Shown: piece after piece, positions 1 through 9,705 of the stretch | Position numbering within the stretch: the stretch's first letter is position 1 | Layout of the letters: each line of letters starts with the position of its first letter | Assembly (NCBI GenBank): GCA_019828595.1 | Contig: JAHQRK010000011.1 | Span: 1,116,001 to 1,180,000, forward strand | DNA length: 64,000 bases | Reading direction: 5' to 3' | From: Aphanomyces cochlioides | Taxonomy: Eukaryota > Oomycota > Saprolegniomycetes > Saprolegniales > Verrucalvaceae | The notes under the pieces: model-generated | Databases searched by the model: none | The model's input: the letters and a program-made list of their open reading frames with translations, nothing else | What the model was told of the DNA's origin: nothing | Made by a program: the position numbers and the translations under genes

Positions 1-2994
1 GCGTGGCGGACGCAGGATGAGGACAGTTGGACTCCACTAAGATCCAAAGTGCAACGCCCACGAACGAAACTTGAGAGCAAACCAGCAAGATCAACTCTTT
101 CAGAGCCTTCTTCCTTTATGTTGATAAATCCACTGAGAAAATGCAATCGAGTCAACCATGCTTGAAGAGCAAACTCATTATCTTTGGATTTGGCGGCTTT
201 TTCTTGCTCCAACATCGTTTGACACTGGTCAAGGCATTCTCGAAATATTTCTGTCTCAAGCACACTGACTTCTCTTGTCAAAGCTGTGTTGGTTGATTCC
301 ATCATGTGGTCAATACAACAAGAAAGTTCTTGAATGAAGCGTTCGTCAGAATGTGTCAAATATGCATGCTTCAGACGAGCCAATAGATCTTCAACATGTT
401 TTTTGTGTTGATTCATAATCGTGGCATTCCAATTCAACGTGGAGACCAGCTGAAGAAGCAAACATAGTTTTTCAGGCTCCGATTGGAACCGGAGCATCAA
501 TGGCGGAATTTCCCGACAAAAGAAAATTGTCATAGGTTCCTACAACTGGGTAAATAAAACAAAATACGCATGACACTCACTGCATCGTCTTTTCTTCGTC
601 GTTTCTTGACCTGTTGAGTATCTGCGCCATTTTCAGTCGTCACAATTTGCTTAATAACTCCAGTCAACAAACGAATTAATATGGTCTAGACATGACTTCA
701 GATATTGACGTGAACTATGTACTACCTGTTGTTCGTTAGAAAGAGCGGGCTCATGAGTATCAGATCCCAGAAGCATTGTCAACAAGCGCCAATCTTGGAG
801 GACCTCTACGAAAAAAAACGTGAAAACTGGAAGAATATCATAACTTACGGCAATCTTCATTCTGCCAAAATGCAGAAACTAAAAGATCTACACTTTCAAT
901 GTCTCCTCCCATGTACTCTTCAGCAAATTCGATTAGGGCCACAGCTTGAGTCACCAACTGCTTTTCTGTCATATCTTGATCACTCACTCCAAAAGCATCG
1001 TATTGCAAGCAAACAAATTCAGCTGCTGCACGCCGGATGTTCAAATCCCCAGCATAAAAGACCAAACGCTCGACAACACTCAAATCGCTTTGATCGTCCA
1101 GTAAATTAAGTCTAGCATTCAAACATCAGTTGTGCGGTTATTGTGCAAGTACACTTACCGATCGATCTTTGCAATTAATTCCACAATACTCAGGACCACT
1201 CCATCATCAACGTCATCGCACATTTCTAAGTAACGTCGCAGGAACCTCGAGGTAAAGAGTTCCAAATTCTCAGCATTTTCCTCGTGCTTTGTTGGTGCAT
1301 GAGATTTGGAGTCACATAAAGAAATCGTACCTCATATAGGTCTTGTAAAGCATCCGCGACAGCATGCCGCACTTTGGCCGACTTGTCGTTCAGCATCCAT
1401 CCCAAATACTTCAGATAATTATCGACCAAAAAGTCCTCTCTTAGAGCTCCGATCCATTTACCGAGGATTTCGACTGTAAGCACTCGCAACTCAGGCATAG
1501 TGTCGCGATATCGGTGAAAAACGATCCCATTGAACAATGACGAGATGTAAGTCATTGTGTTAGCCAATTGCTCGTCGTACGTATCCTTGAGTTCCATTAA
1601 CCGAGCCAATTTTGGGTTCTTCGATTTTGACTTTGATGTGATCTTCTTATTTGACTCTGGTGTTGCAGCAGCACATTGACGATTTATAGGAACAAGTTGG
1701 TCGCGGAGTTGGTGAGCACGATCGACCAGTGCACACCCAATTTCATAGGCAGCAAAAGTTGCAGTGTGGCGTATGGCGCGAACTTCTGAGCTATTACACG
1801 CATTATATATACGTACAGCAGAGAAAAACTTACCTCGACAACGAAGTTAGCCAGTCTATGCATTTTTCCACAATATTAGTGGTATGAATGAGTTCGCTAT
1901 CCCAACATTCATCAATGAAGGATCGCCAAAATTCAGCAAAGTTGTCTTTGAATTTGCGAAGCACCTATGAAAGGGCAAGCTGAAATCTTGCAGTTGGACA
2001 CTTCTCAGTACCTTCGCGCGTGAAGCAATTGGGTAGCTCAGTTCTTTTGATGCCTGTAAGCTCTGGACAACCGACTCTACGAACGATGACATGTCGAGAT
2101 CATCCAAGTCATCGTGCTCTTCGACGCAAATGACTTTGGACCCACAAGCGTTCATGATAAAATTGATCAGCTCACGAGCAGCATCATCAGCATTTTTCTC
2201 GAAGCGTGATCGCCATTCCCGTAACAGATCCTGTGTGCTGCAAGTTCCTTTCTTGATTGCTGAGAATAACTCAAATGCACTGTCTTCATCATCAGAATCA
2301 TGATTGTCTTTCTTCGCAGCGCTTTCGTCCGATTTTTTCTGAGAAGAACTGAGACTGACGTTGAGTGTACGTTTGGCTGGCCGAGGCGGTCGTCCAATTG
2401 GTTTCCTCTTCCTATGTGAGAAGAGTAAAATTACCTCAACGACACAAAGTCATATTTGTACTTTTGTGATGGAGATTCATCTGCAAGATTCGCAGTCTGC
2501 TTCAATGCACCAATCGCTGGAGTAGTGTAGACTGGTACAGTGTTGTGAGCGCGGGCACTGCGTCTCTGGGATGCTGGTTTTGTAGGTGAAGAAATTGATG
2601 GATCATTCTCAGCTCCATTGTTGTCATCTGTATCATCGTTTTCGACAACTGCTTGCGATGATTCGGAGACTTGGTTTTCTTGCCTGGCAGATTTCTTATT
2701 GCTCTTTTTAGCAGGTGCAGTCACTTGCGAGCCTCTTTCCTCAGAATCATTCGTCGTAGAGACTTCAGTTTGCAAGTTGTCCTTGGAACCGGAAGAACTT
2801 TCAGAGACTTTGCTGCTTCTTGTGCTTCGTCTCCCTTGTGAATTTGGTGTTTTGACTTGTTCCTCTTCTTGGGTCAGGTCAACCTCTTCTACATCATCTG
2901 CATCGTCCTCTACATCTCGAAACTTCTCAGGTGTCTTTTTAGATTGACGGCGTGGCATCTTCCCAGAGTTGCGCGCGCGTGTTGCCAAATTCAA
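1..2994 (-). CDS. Cohesin subunit SCC3/STAG (SA), N-terminal part, truncated by window edge
   Basis: STAG/Scc3 is the HEAT-repeat cohesin subunit that binds the kleisin and loads the ring on chromatin in the nucleus. The stromalin conservative domain is clear around 1230-1620 on the minus strand (FNGIVFHRYRD, LKYLGWMLND, VRHAVADALQDLY), and the upstream STAG segment AARELINFIMNACG lies near 2150-2200. The N-terminus (2440-2990) is acidic, Ser-rich and low complexity with RRSTRSSK, as in other STAG proteins. Several introns of about 40-52 bp are visible, for example 1290-1333 and one near 2412-2463. The start could be 2994 or an internal Met at 2958 (MPRRQSKK). The gene continues beyond position 1, so most of the C-terminal HEAT array is missing. 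An E2F-like palindrome lies about 100 bp upstream. Family assignment is firm; exon borders are approximate. Confidence 0.9.
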
Positions 2995-3089
2995 AGTGAG
3001 CGGACCTTCAGATGGTGTGAACTTTTTTAATTTGACAACAAAAATACAAAACTCAAAATAGAATTTCCTGAAAATTAATTTATTTCAAC

Positions 3090-3101
3090 TTTGGCGCCAA
3101 A
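3090..3101. promoter_or_regulatory. E2F-like palindrome TTTGGCGCCAAA
   Basis: A perfect 12-bp palindrome matching the consensus E2F/DP site (TTTSGCGC on both strands) lies 96 bp upstream of the first Met of the cohesin gene and 104 bp upstream of the LolA-like gene start. Cohesin is commonly S-phase regulated, so control of the cohesin gene is the likelier role (inference). Confidence 0.5.
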
Positions 3102-3204
3102 CTTTGTTCGGATTCTTTCACACTATTTAGAAAACGATATACTATCATTAGTGCACATTATATAGTATTTATCCAAATCAACTTGAAAAAGATACAACAA
3201 CGCC

Positions 3205-4131
3205 ATGCGAGCTAAGATCGTCCTTGCCTCCATCCTTCTATGTGCTTCAGGAGTCGCATCGAGCAAGTCGGGGACGGTCCCGCCTCAGCTGCCGCTTCAT
3301 TTTGAAGCAGACTTGGAAATAAAATGTACTAAGCGGCTCATGGAGCAGTTGTCTAACTGTCAATAGCACATTTGATTGATGCCAAGGTCAAGTACCCACC
3401 GTCGCTGCGCAAAATGAAGATTCGATATGACTTTACGCAAGGTCTTGCACGTGCAGATATACTAGCAGGCTATGACAATGGCAAGTCGTACATTCGACGA
3501 TATGACACAGTAAGAAGATGAAATGAGGGTTGTTTGATAACTAACTCCAACAAGAAAAAGGAATACAAGGTCAAGTATGGCCAATACAAGAGCTGCGAGC
3601 GAGCATATTTAGGTATCGTATGCACTCCAGTGCTGTAGTTTATTGCTTTGTGCAGGAGAAGATATGCCTGTTCCAGAATTCCCAAAAGATCTTCTCTATC
3701 AGGTACTTGACAATGCAAGGTCAATTTCCATCAACCTTGTCCAGCGAAACGAACGTATCTTGGGACAAGACTGCGAGGTTTGGACGCACAATATTCCGCA
3801 GAGTGATCTTCGAATTCACGTCTACGAAAGCAAGGCTTTCAATGGTACGTCAACCTTGCCACGCCCTATTTTGCATGATCAGCTCACCAGTACCAATTCG
3901 GTTGATCCAAGAAAGTCGTGACGAAGAAGGAAATTGGGTGAAGCAGATCACGTATGATTTCTTAAATATGAAAGTCCAACCTCAGGTGCGTGAATAACTC
4001 ACGAATCATCTCTAAATTATCACTAGGATTTGAATTCGTTCGACATTCCGGGTTATTCGCATGAAACCTGCACGAGGAATGTGATGGGATTTCCATACAT
4101 CCATGCTTTCGACTATTATCTCCGCTTCTAG
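3205..4131 (+). CDS. Secreted LolA-like domain protein
   Basis: The protein begins with a clear signal peptide (MRAKIVLASILLCASGVASS) and then a beta-rich LolA-like fold, a family seen as secreted proteins in oomycetes. Exons joined in phase give a product of roughly 200 residues. Introns include 3326-3366, one after YIRRYDT near 3511-3556, one near 3611-3654, one inside 3845-3890 and one near 3988-4025. Family-like segments are KVKYPPSLRKMKIRYD, RRYD, CERAYLGEDMPVPEFP and the terminal FPYIHAFDYYLRF before the stop at 4129-4131. Several Cys residues may form disulfides. No enzymatic motif is seen; bacterial LolA carries lipoproteins, but a lipid-binding role here is only inference. Confidence 0.75.
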
Positions 4132-4943
4132 CTGCGTTAAACCCGTGCTGAGTAATGAAACACAACATCGACCAATTATCTCCTGGTGAACATCAAACGG
4201 TGTCGATCCAAGCTTGTCAGAACCAGGCATATGAGTTTGAAGCCCACAATGGCAACAACGACCCCAATTGCATCGGAGCAATCCATTAAACAAACTTAAT
4301 TTCATCTCAAAACCCAGTCAAGTCATGCCTCATCTTTTGTATGGCACGGTGTGCAGTGCCTGGGTTTTGAGCTCGTTGCCTTCTCCAACACACTAAACAC
4401 AACATTTGACCTCAACTCCAAATTCCATTGTAGCTTGAAGCTGTCAGAGTTTCAAATGACAACACATAATCCTTCCTATTTCAACAACCCAAGTAGATCC
4501 ATTGCTCTTTGTTTGACAAGGCCAAACACGGCTTCCAGGCAAATATTTTCATGCACGAAGTTACAGCATGAACCAAGTTGGCTGCTTCACCCCTTGCCAA
4601 CAAATACATTTACCAATGCTTATGGAGCTAGCAAGATATCATACTTCGCAAGCAAGGGCTACTAGTACATACAATTGTCGTCACTTACGCTTTTCCAACT
4701 TGCATCTTCATCGGTTGACCCTCCAGACAACTTTGTCACATGGAAGACGTATCCGTATAACTGTTTTCCGGATAAATTTCATGGCTTCTGATTCGTTGAT
4801 TAAATTCTTTATTTCTACCAATCATGTTTCAAAATCTCCAATGGAATACAATTGGAAGGGAATGAATGGTTGGTTCTGTGGGGGCCAGTAACATGAGCCT
4901 ATGAAAGCATCGAGTACTCTGCCAATTCGAGAAGATAAGAAAC
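4132..4943. other. Intergenic stretch, no convincing gene
   Basis: About 800 bp between the LolA-like gene and eL34. Open frames exist on both strands (for example 4351-4665 plus), but they have no recognisable domain, no matching splice structure and a low-complexity composition. A single TTTCCGGATAAA at 4766-4777 resembles the ATCCGGAT promoter motif seen elsewhere. The distal part is probably the eL34 promoter and 5' UTR. Confidence 0.5.
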
Positions 4944-5357
4944 ATGGTCAAGAACGTCCGCATCACCTACCGTCGCCGTCACTCGTATGCGACCAAGTCG
5001 AACCGTATCGTGCCGGTCAAGACCCCAGGTGGCAAGCTTGTTGCTCACTACCGCAAGAAGCACTCGCACGGCCCCAAGTGCGGTGACTGCAAGCAATCGC
5101 TCAAGGGCATTAAGCACCTTGCCTCCAAGCAATACAAGAATGTTGCCAAGTCTGAACGCACCGTCTCCCGTGCCTACGGCGGTTCCCGATGCGCTGGTTG
5201 CGTGCGTCAACGGTAAGACATGACAGGTTGATATACAGGGGTATGCTCACGCTCGGTGGTTAGCATTGTCCGCGCTTTCCTCATCGAAGAACAAAAGATC
5301 GTGAAGAAGGTGTTGTTGGAAAAGTTGTCCAAGAAGAAGACCGAAAAGACCGCTTAA
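4944..5357 (+). CDS. RPL34: 60S ribosomal protein eL34
   Basis: Component of the large ribosomal subunit. The 120-residue product matches eL34 along its whole length: start MVKNVRITYRRRHSYATKSN, the zinc-binding-type pairs CGDC and CAGC, and a Lys-rich C-terminus ending KKTEKTA. Two exons: 4944-5212 and 5264-5357, split by a 51-bp GT-AG intron (GTAAGACA...GGTTAG) inside an Arg codon; joining restores IVRAFLIEEQKIVKKVLLEK. Codon use is strongly biased, as expected for a highly expressed gene. Its 3' end faces AP-2 sigma. Confidence 0.97.
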
Positions 5358-5695
5358 ATCAGTTGTGTTTTCGTCGTTGGGTGACTTGACCTGCGCTAGT
5401 TCTCTTATCTTTCAATGATGGGTACCAATATAGCACGTATCTTCTTGCGATTGGCAAAGAATGATGTCGTTGAATGCACCAGGAGAATTCGCTTCGTGTC
5501 TCTCGCTTGCTCTCGCTCATTTATTCCCCCCCTTGAAGGAGTAGGGACTAAAAGAAGAGAAAGTCTGCAGCTGCATGAGGATCAACAGGCAGGCGTAATA
5601 TCCTACGCCCTCACCAGGGAATGAATCATCGTGACGTAAACATAGTAATGATGGAGGAACTCAATTATGCGCAGTTACTCTGGAGAATGAAAGAC
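5358..5695. other. Convergent intergenic spacer
   Basis: About 340 bp between the 3' ends of eL34 (plus) and AP-2 sigma (minus). It holds both 3' UTRs. A 69-codon open frame at 5415-5624 has no family resemblance. Nothing else is seen. Confidence 0.5.
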
Positions 5696-6216
5696 TTATT
5701 CAAGCTTCTCAAGTTCTCGAATGCGGTCTAGCATCTCACGCTTGCTAGTTTCTTGCACTTCGCCTCCGAGGATGTATTCATCAAGCATCGAGTAAACCTA
5801 AGGCGTCATCAATCGAGGTCCCGATCTGGAGAGGGTACCTTATTAAAGTTGAAGACAATGTCGAGCTCGCACACGTTGGAAAACTGTTGGTCCAAGAGCT
5901 CGACAAACAAGTGGATCGTTTCGAGGCAGAGCAATTCGTTCGCATGCAAGTCGACTCCGACAATGAAGAAGAGACCTGCATAGCGACGGTAGATCAGCTT
6001 GTACGAGCGAAACTCGATGAAGTTGGTGTGTTTGGCATCTCGCGCCACAACGAGACGATGGATCTCCGATTCCAAACGCGGCTTTTCAAGATCCGGGGGA
6101 GGTGGTACATACCACTTGGAAAGACGGGTCTTGCCTTGGCGATTCTGTAGTAGGAAGAAACGAATCTATCGCGAGGTACGTAAGGGAAGAGGCAGCAAAC
6201 GAAGACGCTCTACCAT
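5696..6216 (-). CDS. AP2S1: AP-2 adaptor complex sigma subunit
   Basis: Small chain of the clathrin adaptor AP-2, acting in endocytosis at the plasma membrane. Joined exons give 143 residues, the family's usual length, in order: [66 protein letters not shown] and the C-terminal RIRELEKLE. The NFIEF and RYAGLFF segments fit AP-2 sigma better than AP-1 or AP-3. Three coding exons: 6214-6216, which carries only the ATG, then 5839-6165 and 5696-5797. The introns are 48 bp (6166-6213) and 41 bp (5798-5838). The ATG-only first exon is the only way found to give the conserved IRFF start a Met. A second sigma paralogue (AP-4 type) lies at 55181-55661. Confidence 0.93.
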
Positions 6217-6445
6217 GTTGAGTGCGGCTGCCGGCTCAGAAGATGGAAATTTCACAAATGAAATGTGAAACTGTTGAGAAATCCTAGAAAATATTTCTAC
6301 AATACAAGAATTATAAGGACTTTTGTATTGAAAAGCTGAATAAAAAGAATTTTTCATTGGATCTTAGACAGTTGCGGAAGAAAAAAGATCGCTTCCATCC
6401 GGACATGCACCAAGCAGAGCGCAAGTTCTTGGCTGTGCGCCAGCA

Positions 6446-7174
6446 TTACATAGAGAAAACTCGCAGACGTCGATAGAATAAGCCATTGTTTTGAGCAACG
6501 CCTCGAGCTGCAATCGCTTGGTTCTCGTTGAAAAAGTTGCCCTTTGACAACGCGTTCGCTCGTGCGTTCGAGTTGGCATTGACATTGCCAAACGATTCTT
6601 GATCCAAGTTGTGCTTCTCGACTCGTTTGTTGTTGAATCCCTGGTGGGCGTTGGTGTCTCGACCTTGGTTGGCTTGGTTGAAATAGTTGGCTCCGTTCGC
6701 AGCATTTGCAGCTTGCTCTGCATTGTTGAATCCTGATGGAGGAATGCCACCGATGCCAACACCACCACAGCCAAAACATTCCGTGTCGGTGCCAAGCTGA
6801 CGACGACGTCCTAAGAAGACAGCTCCGTTGGCAGCTTGGTTGGCGTTGTTGTGGTTGAACGCGTCGTTCTTGGAGACTGCGTTTTGGAATCCATTGTCGT
6901 TGGCGACAGTGTTGGCGTGGTTCTTGACAAAGACAACGTCTTCTTGAAGGGCTTGGTTGCCGGCGTTGCTGTCGATATGGTTGTTGAAATGGTTGTCAGC
7001 CGCTTGGACGTTGTTGGCTTTGGCAGCGGAGTTGGCATTGGCATTGGAGAAGAACGAAGTGCCAGGAACTCCAACTGGAAAGCCAGCAAAGCCACCAAGT
7101 CCACCACCACTTGGTGCGCTGGCGGCCAAGATTGCCATGGACAAGACAAGATAAGCAGTGCGAATAGGTTGCAT
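6446..7174 (-). CDS. Secreted Asn/Ala-rich repetitive protein, function unknown
   Basis: The product of about 242 residues starts MQPIRTAYLVLSMAILAASA, a good signal peptide. The frame is open further upstream to 7279, but the signal-peptide Met at 7174 is preferred. After a Gly/Phe stretch comes a long Asn/Ala-rich region of irregular repeats of the type N-x-x-N-x-A with FNN and ANQAANGA units, split by a dibasic LGRRRQL site and a single Cys pair (CFGCGG). The C-terminus is basic (FYRRLRVFSM). No known domain, membrane segment or RxLR motif is seen. The composition suggests an extracellular structural or matrix protein. GRRRQ could be a processing site (inference). It shares a 200-bp divergent promoter with the cyclic-nucleotide-binding gene. 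Confidence 0.7.
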   Translation of the reverse strand: MQPIRTAYLVLSMAILAASAPSGGGLGGFAGFPVGVPGTSFFSNANANSAAKANNVQAADNHFNNHIDSNAGNQALQEDVVFVKNHANTVANDNGFQNAVSKNDAFNHNNANQAANGAVFLGRRRQLGTDTECFGCGGVGIGGIPPSGFNNAEQAANAANGANYFNQANQGRDTNAHQGFNNKRVEKHNLDQESFGNVNANSNARANALSKGNFFNENQAIAARGVAQNNGLFYRRLRVFSM

Positions 7175-7376
7175 GGTTGACAGACGACGAGAGGCTGTAA
7201 TGAGTCCTAAAAGGAGGAAGCAAATGCGAGAATGATTACATCGAGATGCTTGGGTTGACCCATTGCTCCTTTTATACAATCACATCGTCGACAATGCTGT
7301 CATCAAAAGAGAGCGGTCTTGGCCCGGCTCTGTTTCTCGGCTTTATCTTTCATGAAAGATAGGGCCGAGTACGACC

Positions 7377-9477
7377 ATGGGTGGAGTCGATCTTGCGAGC
7401 ATGCGAAATCTAATTTTAGAAGTTCATTCCAGGATGAAGAAGGCGAAAGGCGTACGTGTGTCCATGCTCTTGGATCTCGGTGTCGCTCAGAGGTGGCTGT
7501 AGAAAATCCAGTTCTGCACCAAGTCGCTCCAGGCCAAGTTTGCCCTCCGTCGCATGTACATGAGCGGCATGGATCTCTCCCAGGTTTACTTTCCGCTGCT
7601 ACTGACTGAGACGATGACGAATGTGGTAGCAACAATTGGAATTTGTCGTTGATTTCCTTGAGCGCGAGACGGTGATCCATCGCATGTCATGGTGGCAGCG
7701 CCTTACACACACTGAAAGGTTCGTCGACAGTCAAGCTGAATGAGTGCAGGCGTCATACTCTCGATTAGACTTGCTTTGGCCAAAGATATCAAGCTCAAAT
7801 ACATCTACAAAGGCGAGCACACGACTCTTCTCAATGCTGACTTGCAGCTTGCCTACGTGCTTCTTCGCGGCAGCGCGGACGGCTTTGTACGACGCAAGTG
7901 GAGGAGGAACTCTCATTGACTTGTAGATCCTCGACAGACCAAACCAAGTGCCAGTGCATATGCGTGACGGCTCTGTCTTTGGCACGTTGCACTTTGCGAA
8001 TTCCATCCACTCGGCGGCCGACCATGTCGGCTGGGTCTGTAACATAGCGTCGCAAGTGAAACACAAGTTCCAAAAGGTAGACGCAACCGAGGAGAGCATT
8101 GCATTGACAGCACGTTGAGGTGATTCTGCGTGGGCCTTGCGACTGTCTCGTTCTCACAGCTGCTACAATTGTTCAATCTGCAAGCGCTGTTGCACACGTG
8201 ACGAATGACCACTGCCTCGACCTCTTTGGCATGGCCGCACTCGCGCCCTACGCTCGCTTTCGAACGTATGAGCCTGGCATGAACATCGTGCGTCAAGGCG
8301 AGAGCAAGTCGAATTTCTACATCATCGTCAAGGGAACTGCTAAAGCTACCTTTCGAGACGATTCGGTTCCAACTCCCGCTCCGTCATACTCGTCACTGCA
8401 CAAGCCTGGCGATGAACCACCACCACCAAAGCCGCAGAAGCTAGACGTTGCGCTCCTTGGCCCTCAGGTAGGTTGTCGTTTTCGTGCCTTTGAAGTACTC
8501 TCGACGTAGTCTTACGTTGGAGACATAGCCAGTATCTTTGACGTCCCTGAACCCGTGAATGTGAAGTGCACATCAACAGTCGACGTGGTCTACTTCTTGC
8601 TCGATGAGCTTTTCGAAGCACTGAGGACACACAGCAATATCCATAAACGTGCGAGACATGTAATTGTTCGCTGAGGCTCTAGTTTGTTGTGTAGGCATGC
8701 AGTGCGTCGCCTTCCACACGCTTGAGTTCCTCATTGAGCAACTGGAACAGCTCTTCGGAGTGGCGTGGACGGCGAAATCAGCGACCCAGAACCTCCTGAC
8801 AACCACTGCTGCCAACTTCAAAGGTATGGATGGTCGAGCGCTCAACTCCAGCTCACAACGTTGTAGTGCCGCCTCTTCCGCCTCTTGATGATATTGAAGA
8901 CCACGATAAAACGGACTACAAGGACGAGAACGCCTCCCCCACCACGAGAAACGATGCACCCAGAAAAGATGCTAAGTCATCAAAGCGCCGTGGCCGTCCT
9001 CGGTCAAATCAATCGAATGAATCACCTTCATCGCCACTTTTTCAAAATGTCCATGTGTACTGTTCTCTCTGTCTTATCGAGTTCACACTTTTCGTAGCGA
9101 CACGACTGGAATGGCTCCAATCATCCCGACGAAGGAGATGATCCTCGCCATGCACAGTATGCATTCCTCGTTTCGTCAAAAGTCCGCTGCCGTTATCCTC
9201 GACTCACATCCACAGCCGCACGATATCCATGTATCTCCTCCTGCATCGTTTCTATTGCCAGCCTGCAAGCCGCCGTCGAAGATACACGACATCCATGAGA
9301 CGACGGATCTCTTCCTCTTTCCAACCATGACCAAGCAGCGCCAGTATCATGGACGGTAAACCACACACGCGCTACAAACTGAGCTCGACCCATATATATC
9401 GTCCTCTAGGAGTCTCCCTCTGCTGCAAAAGTGCCATGGCATTGAAACGCCGTACTCTCGCCCGCCGCACAAGTAAT
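7377..9477 (+). CDS. Cyclic-nucleotide-binding-domain protein, multi-exon
   Basis: Reconstructed from about eleven exons, start ATG at 7377 (ACCATGG context). The phase-consistent exons are 7377-7451, 7503-7625, 7663-7718, 7769-7886, 7927-8076, 8111-8467, 8510-8648 and 8695 onward, with later pieces ending in HGIETPYSRPPHK and a stop at 9475-9477. The first CNB-like fold has LTHTERLALAKDIKLKYIYKGE, AYVLLRGSADGF and GSVFGTLHF. The second has RFRTYEPGMNIVRQGE, SNFYIIVKGTAKATF and SYVGDIASIF. A basic, disordered tail follows (SSKRRGRPRSN). The second domain lacks a clear RTA phosphate-binding core, so cAMP/cGMP binding is uncertain. No kinase or channel domain is visible. Introns at 8077-8110 (34 bp) and near 9055-9097 are the least sure. 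It may act as a cyclic-nucleotide sensor or scaffold (inference). Confidence 0.7.
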
Positions 9478-9552
9478 TGTCCATCTCTCTGACCGGACGA
9501 GCTTGGCCATCCGTCCGAGTCTCGCCATCGAATCTGTCACGACATTAATGGA

Positions 9553-9559
9553 CCAATCA
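9553..9559 (+). promoter_or_regulatory. CCAAT box (CCAATCA)
   Basis: CCAATCA about 150 bp upstream of the chosen eEF3 start at 9706, in the short spacer after the cyclic-nucleotide-binding gene. Same heptamer as in several other promoters of this window. Confidence 0.4.
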
Positions 9560-9705
9560 GAGAAGACGAGATTGGTGGTCGACAGATTCGAGCCATGTTT
9601 TTTTTCATTTGCAACATCAAGTATACAAATATCAAGATATTTTTATTCTCAGACATGTCTATTTTAAGATACGCTTCCCTTGAGCTGATCAAAGTCGAAT
9701 TTGCG

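Noticed and set aside
2412..2434. A 23-bp intron (GTAATT...CACATAG) in the cohesin gene
   Set aside because: An upstream donor (GTACAAAT) gives a normal 52-bp intron with the same acceptor and keeps frame (SPSQ-K-KRKPIGRPP), so an ultra-short intron is not needed.
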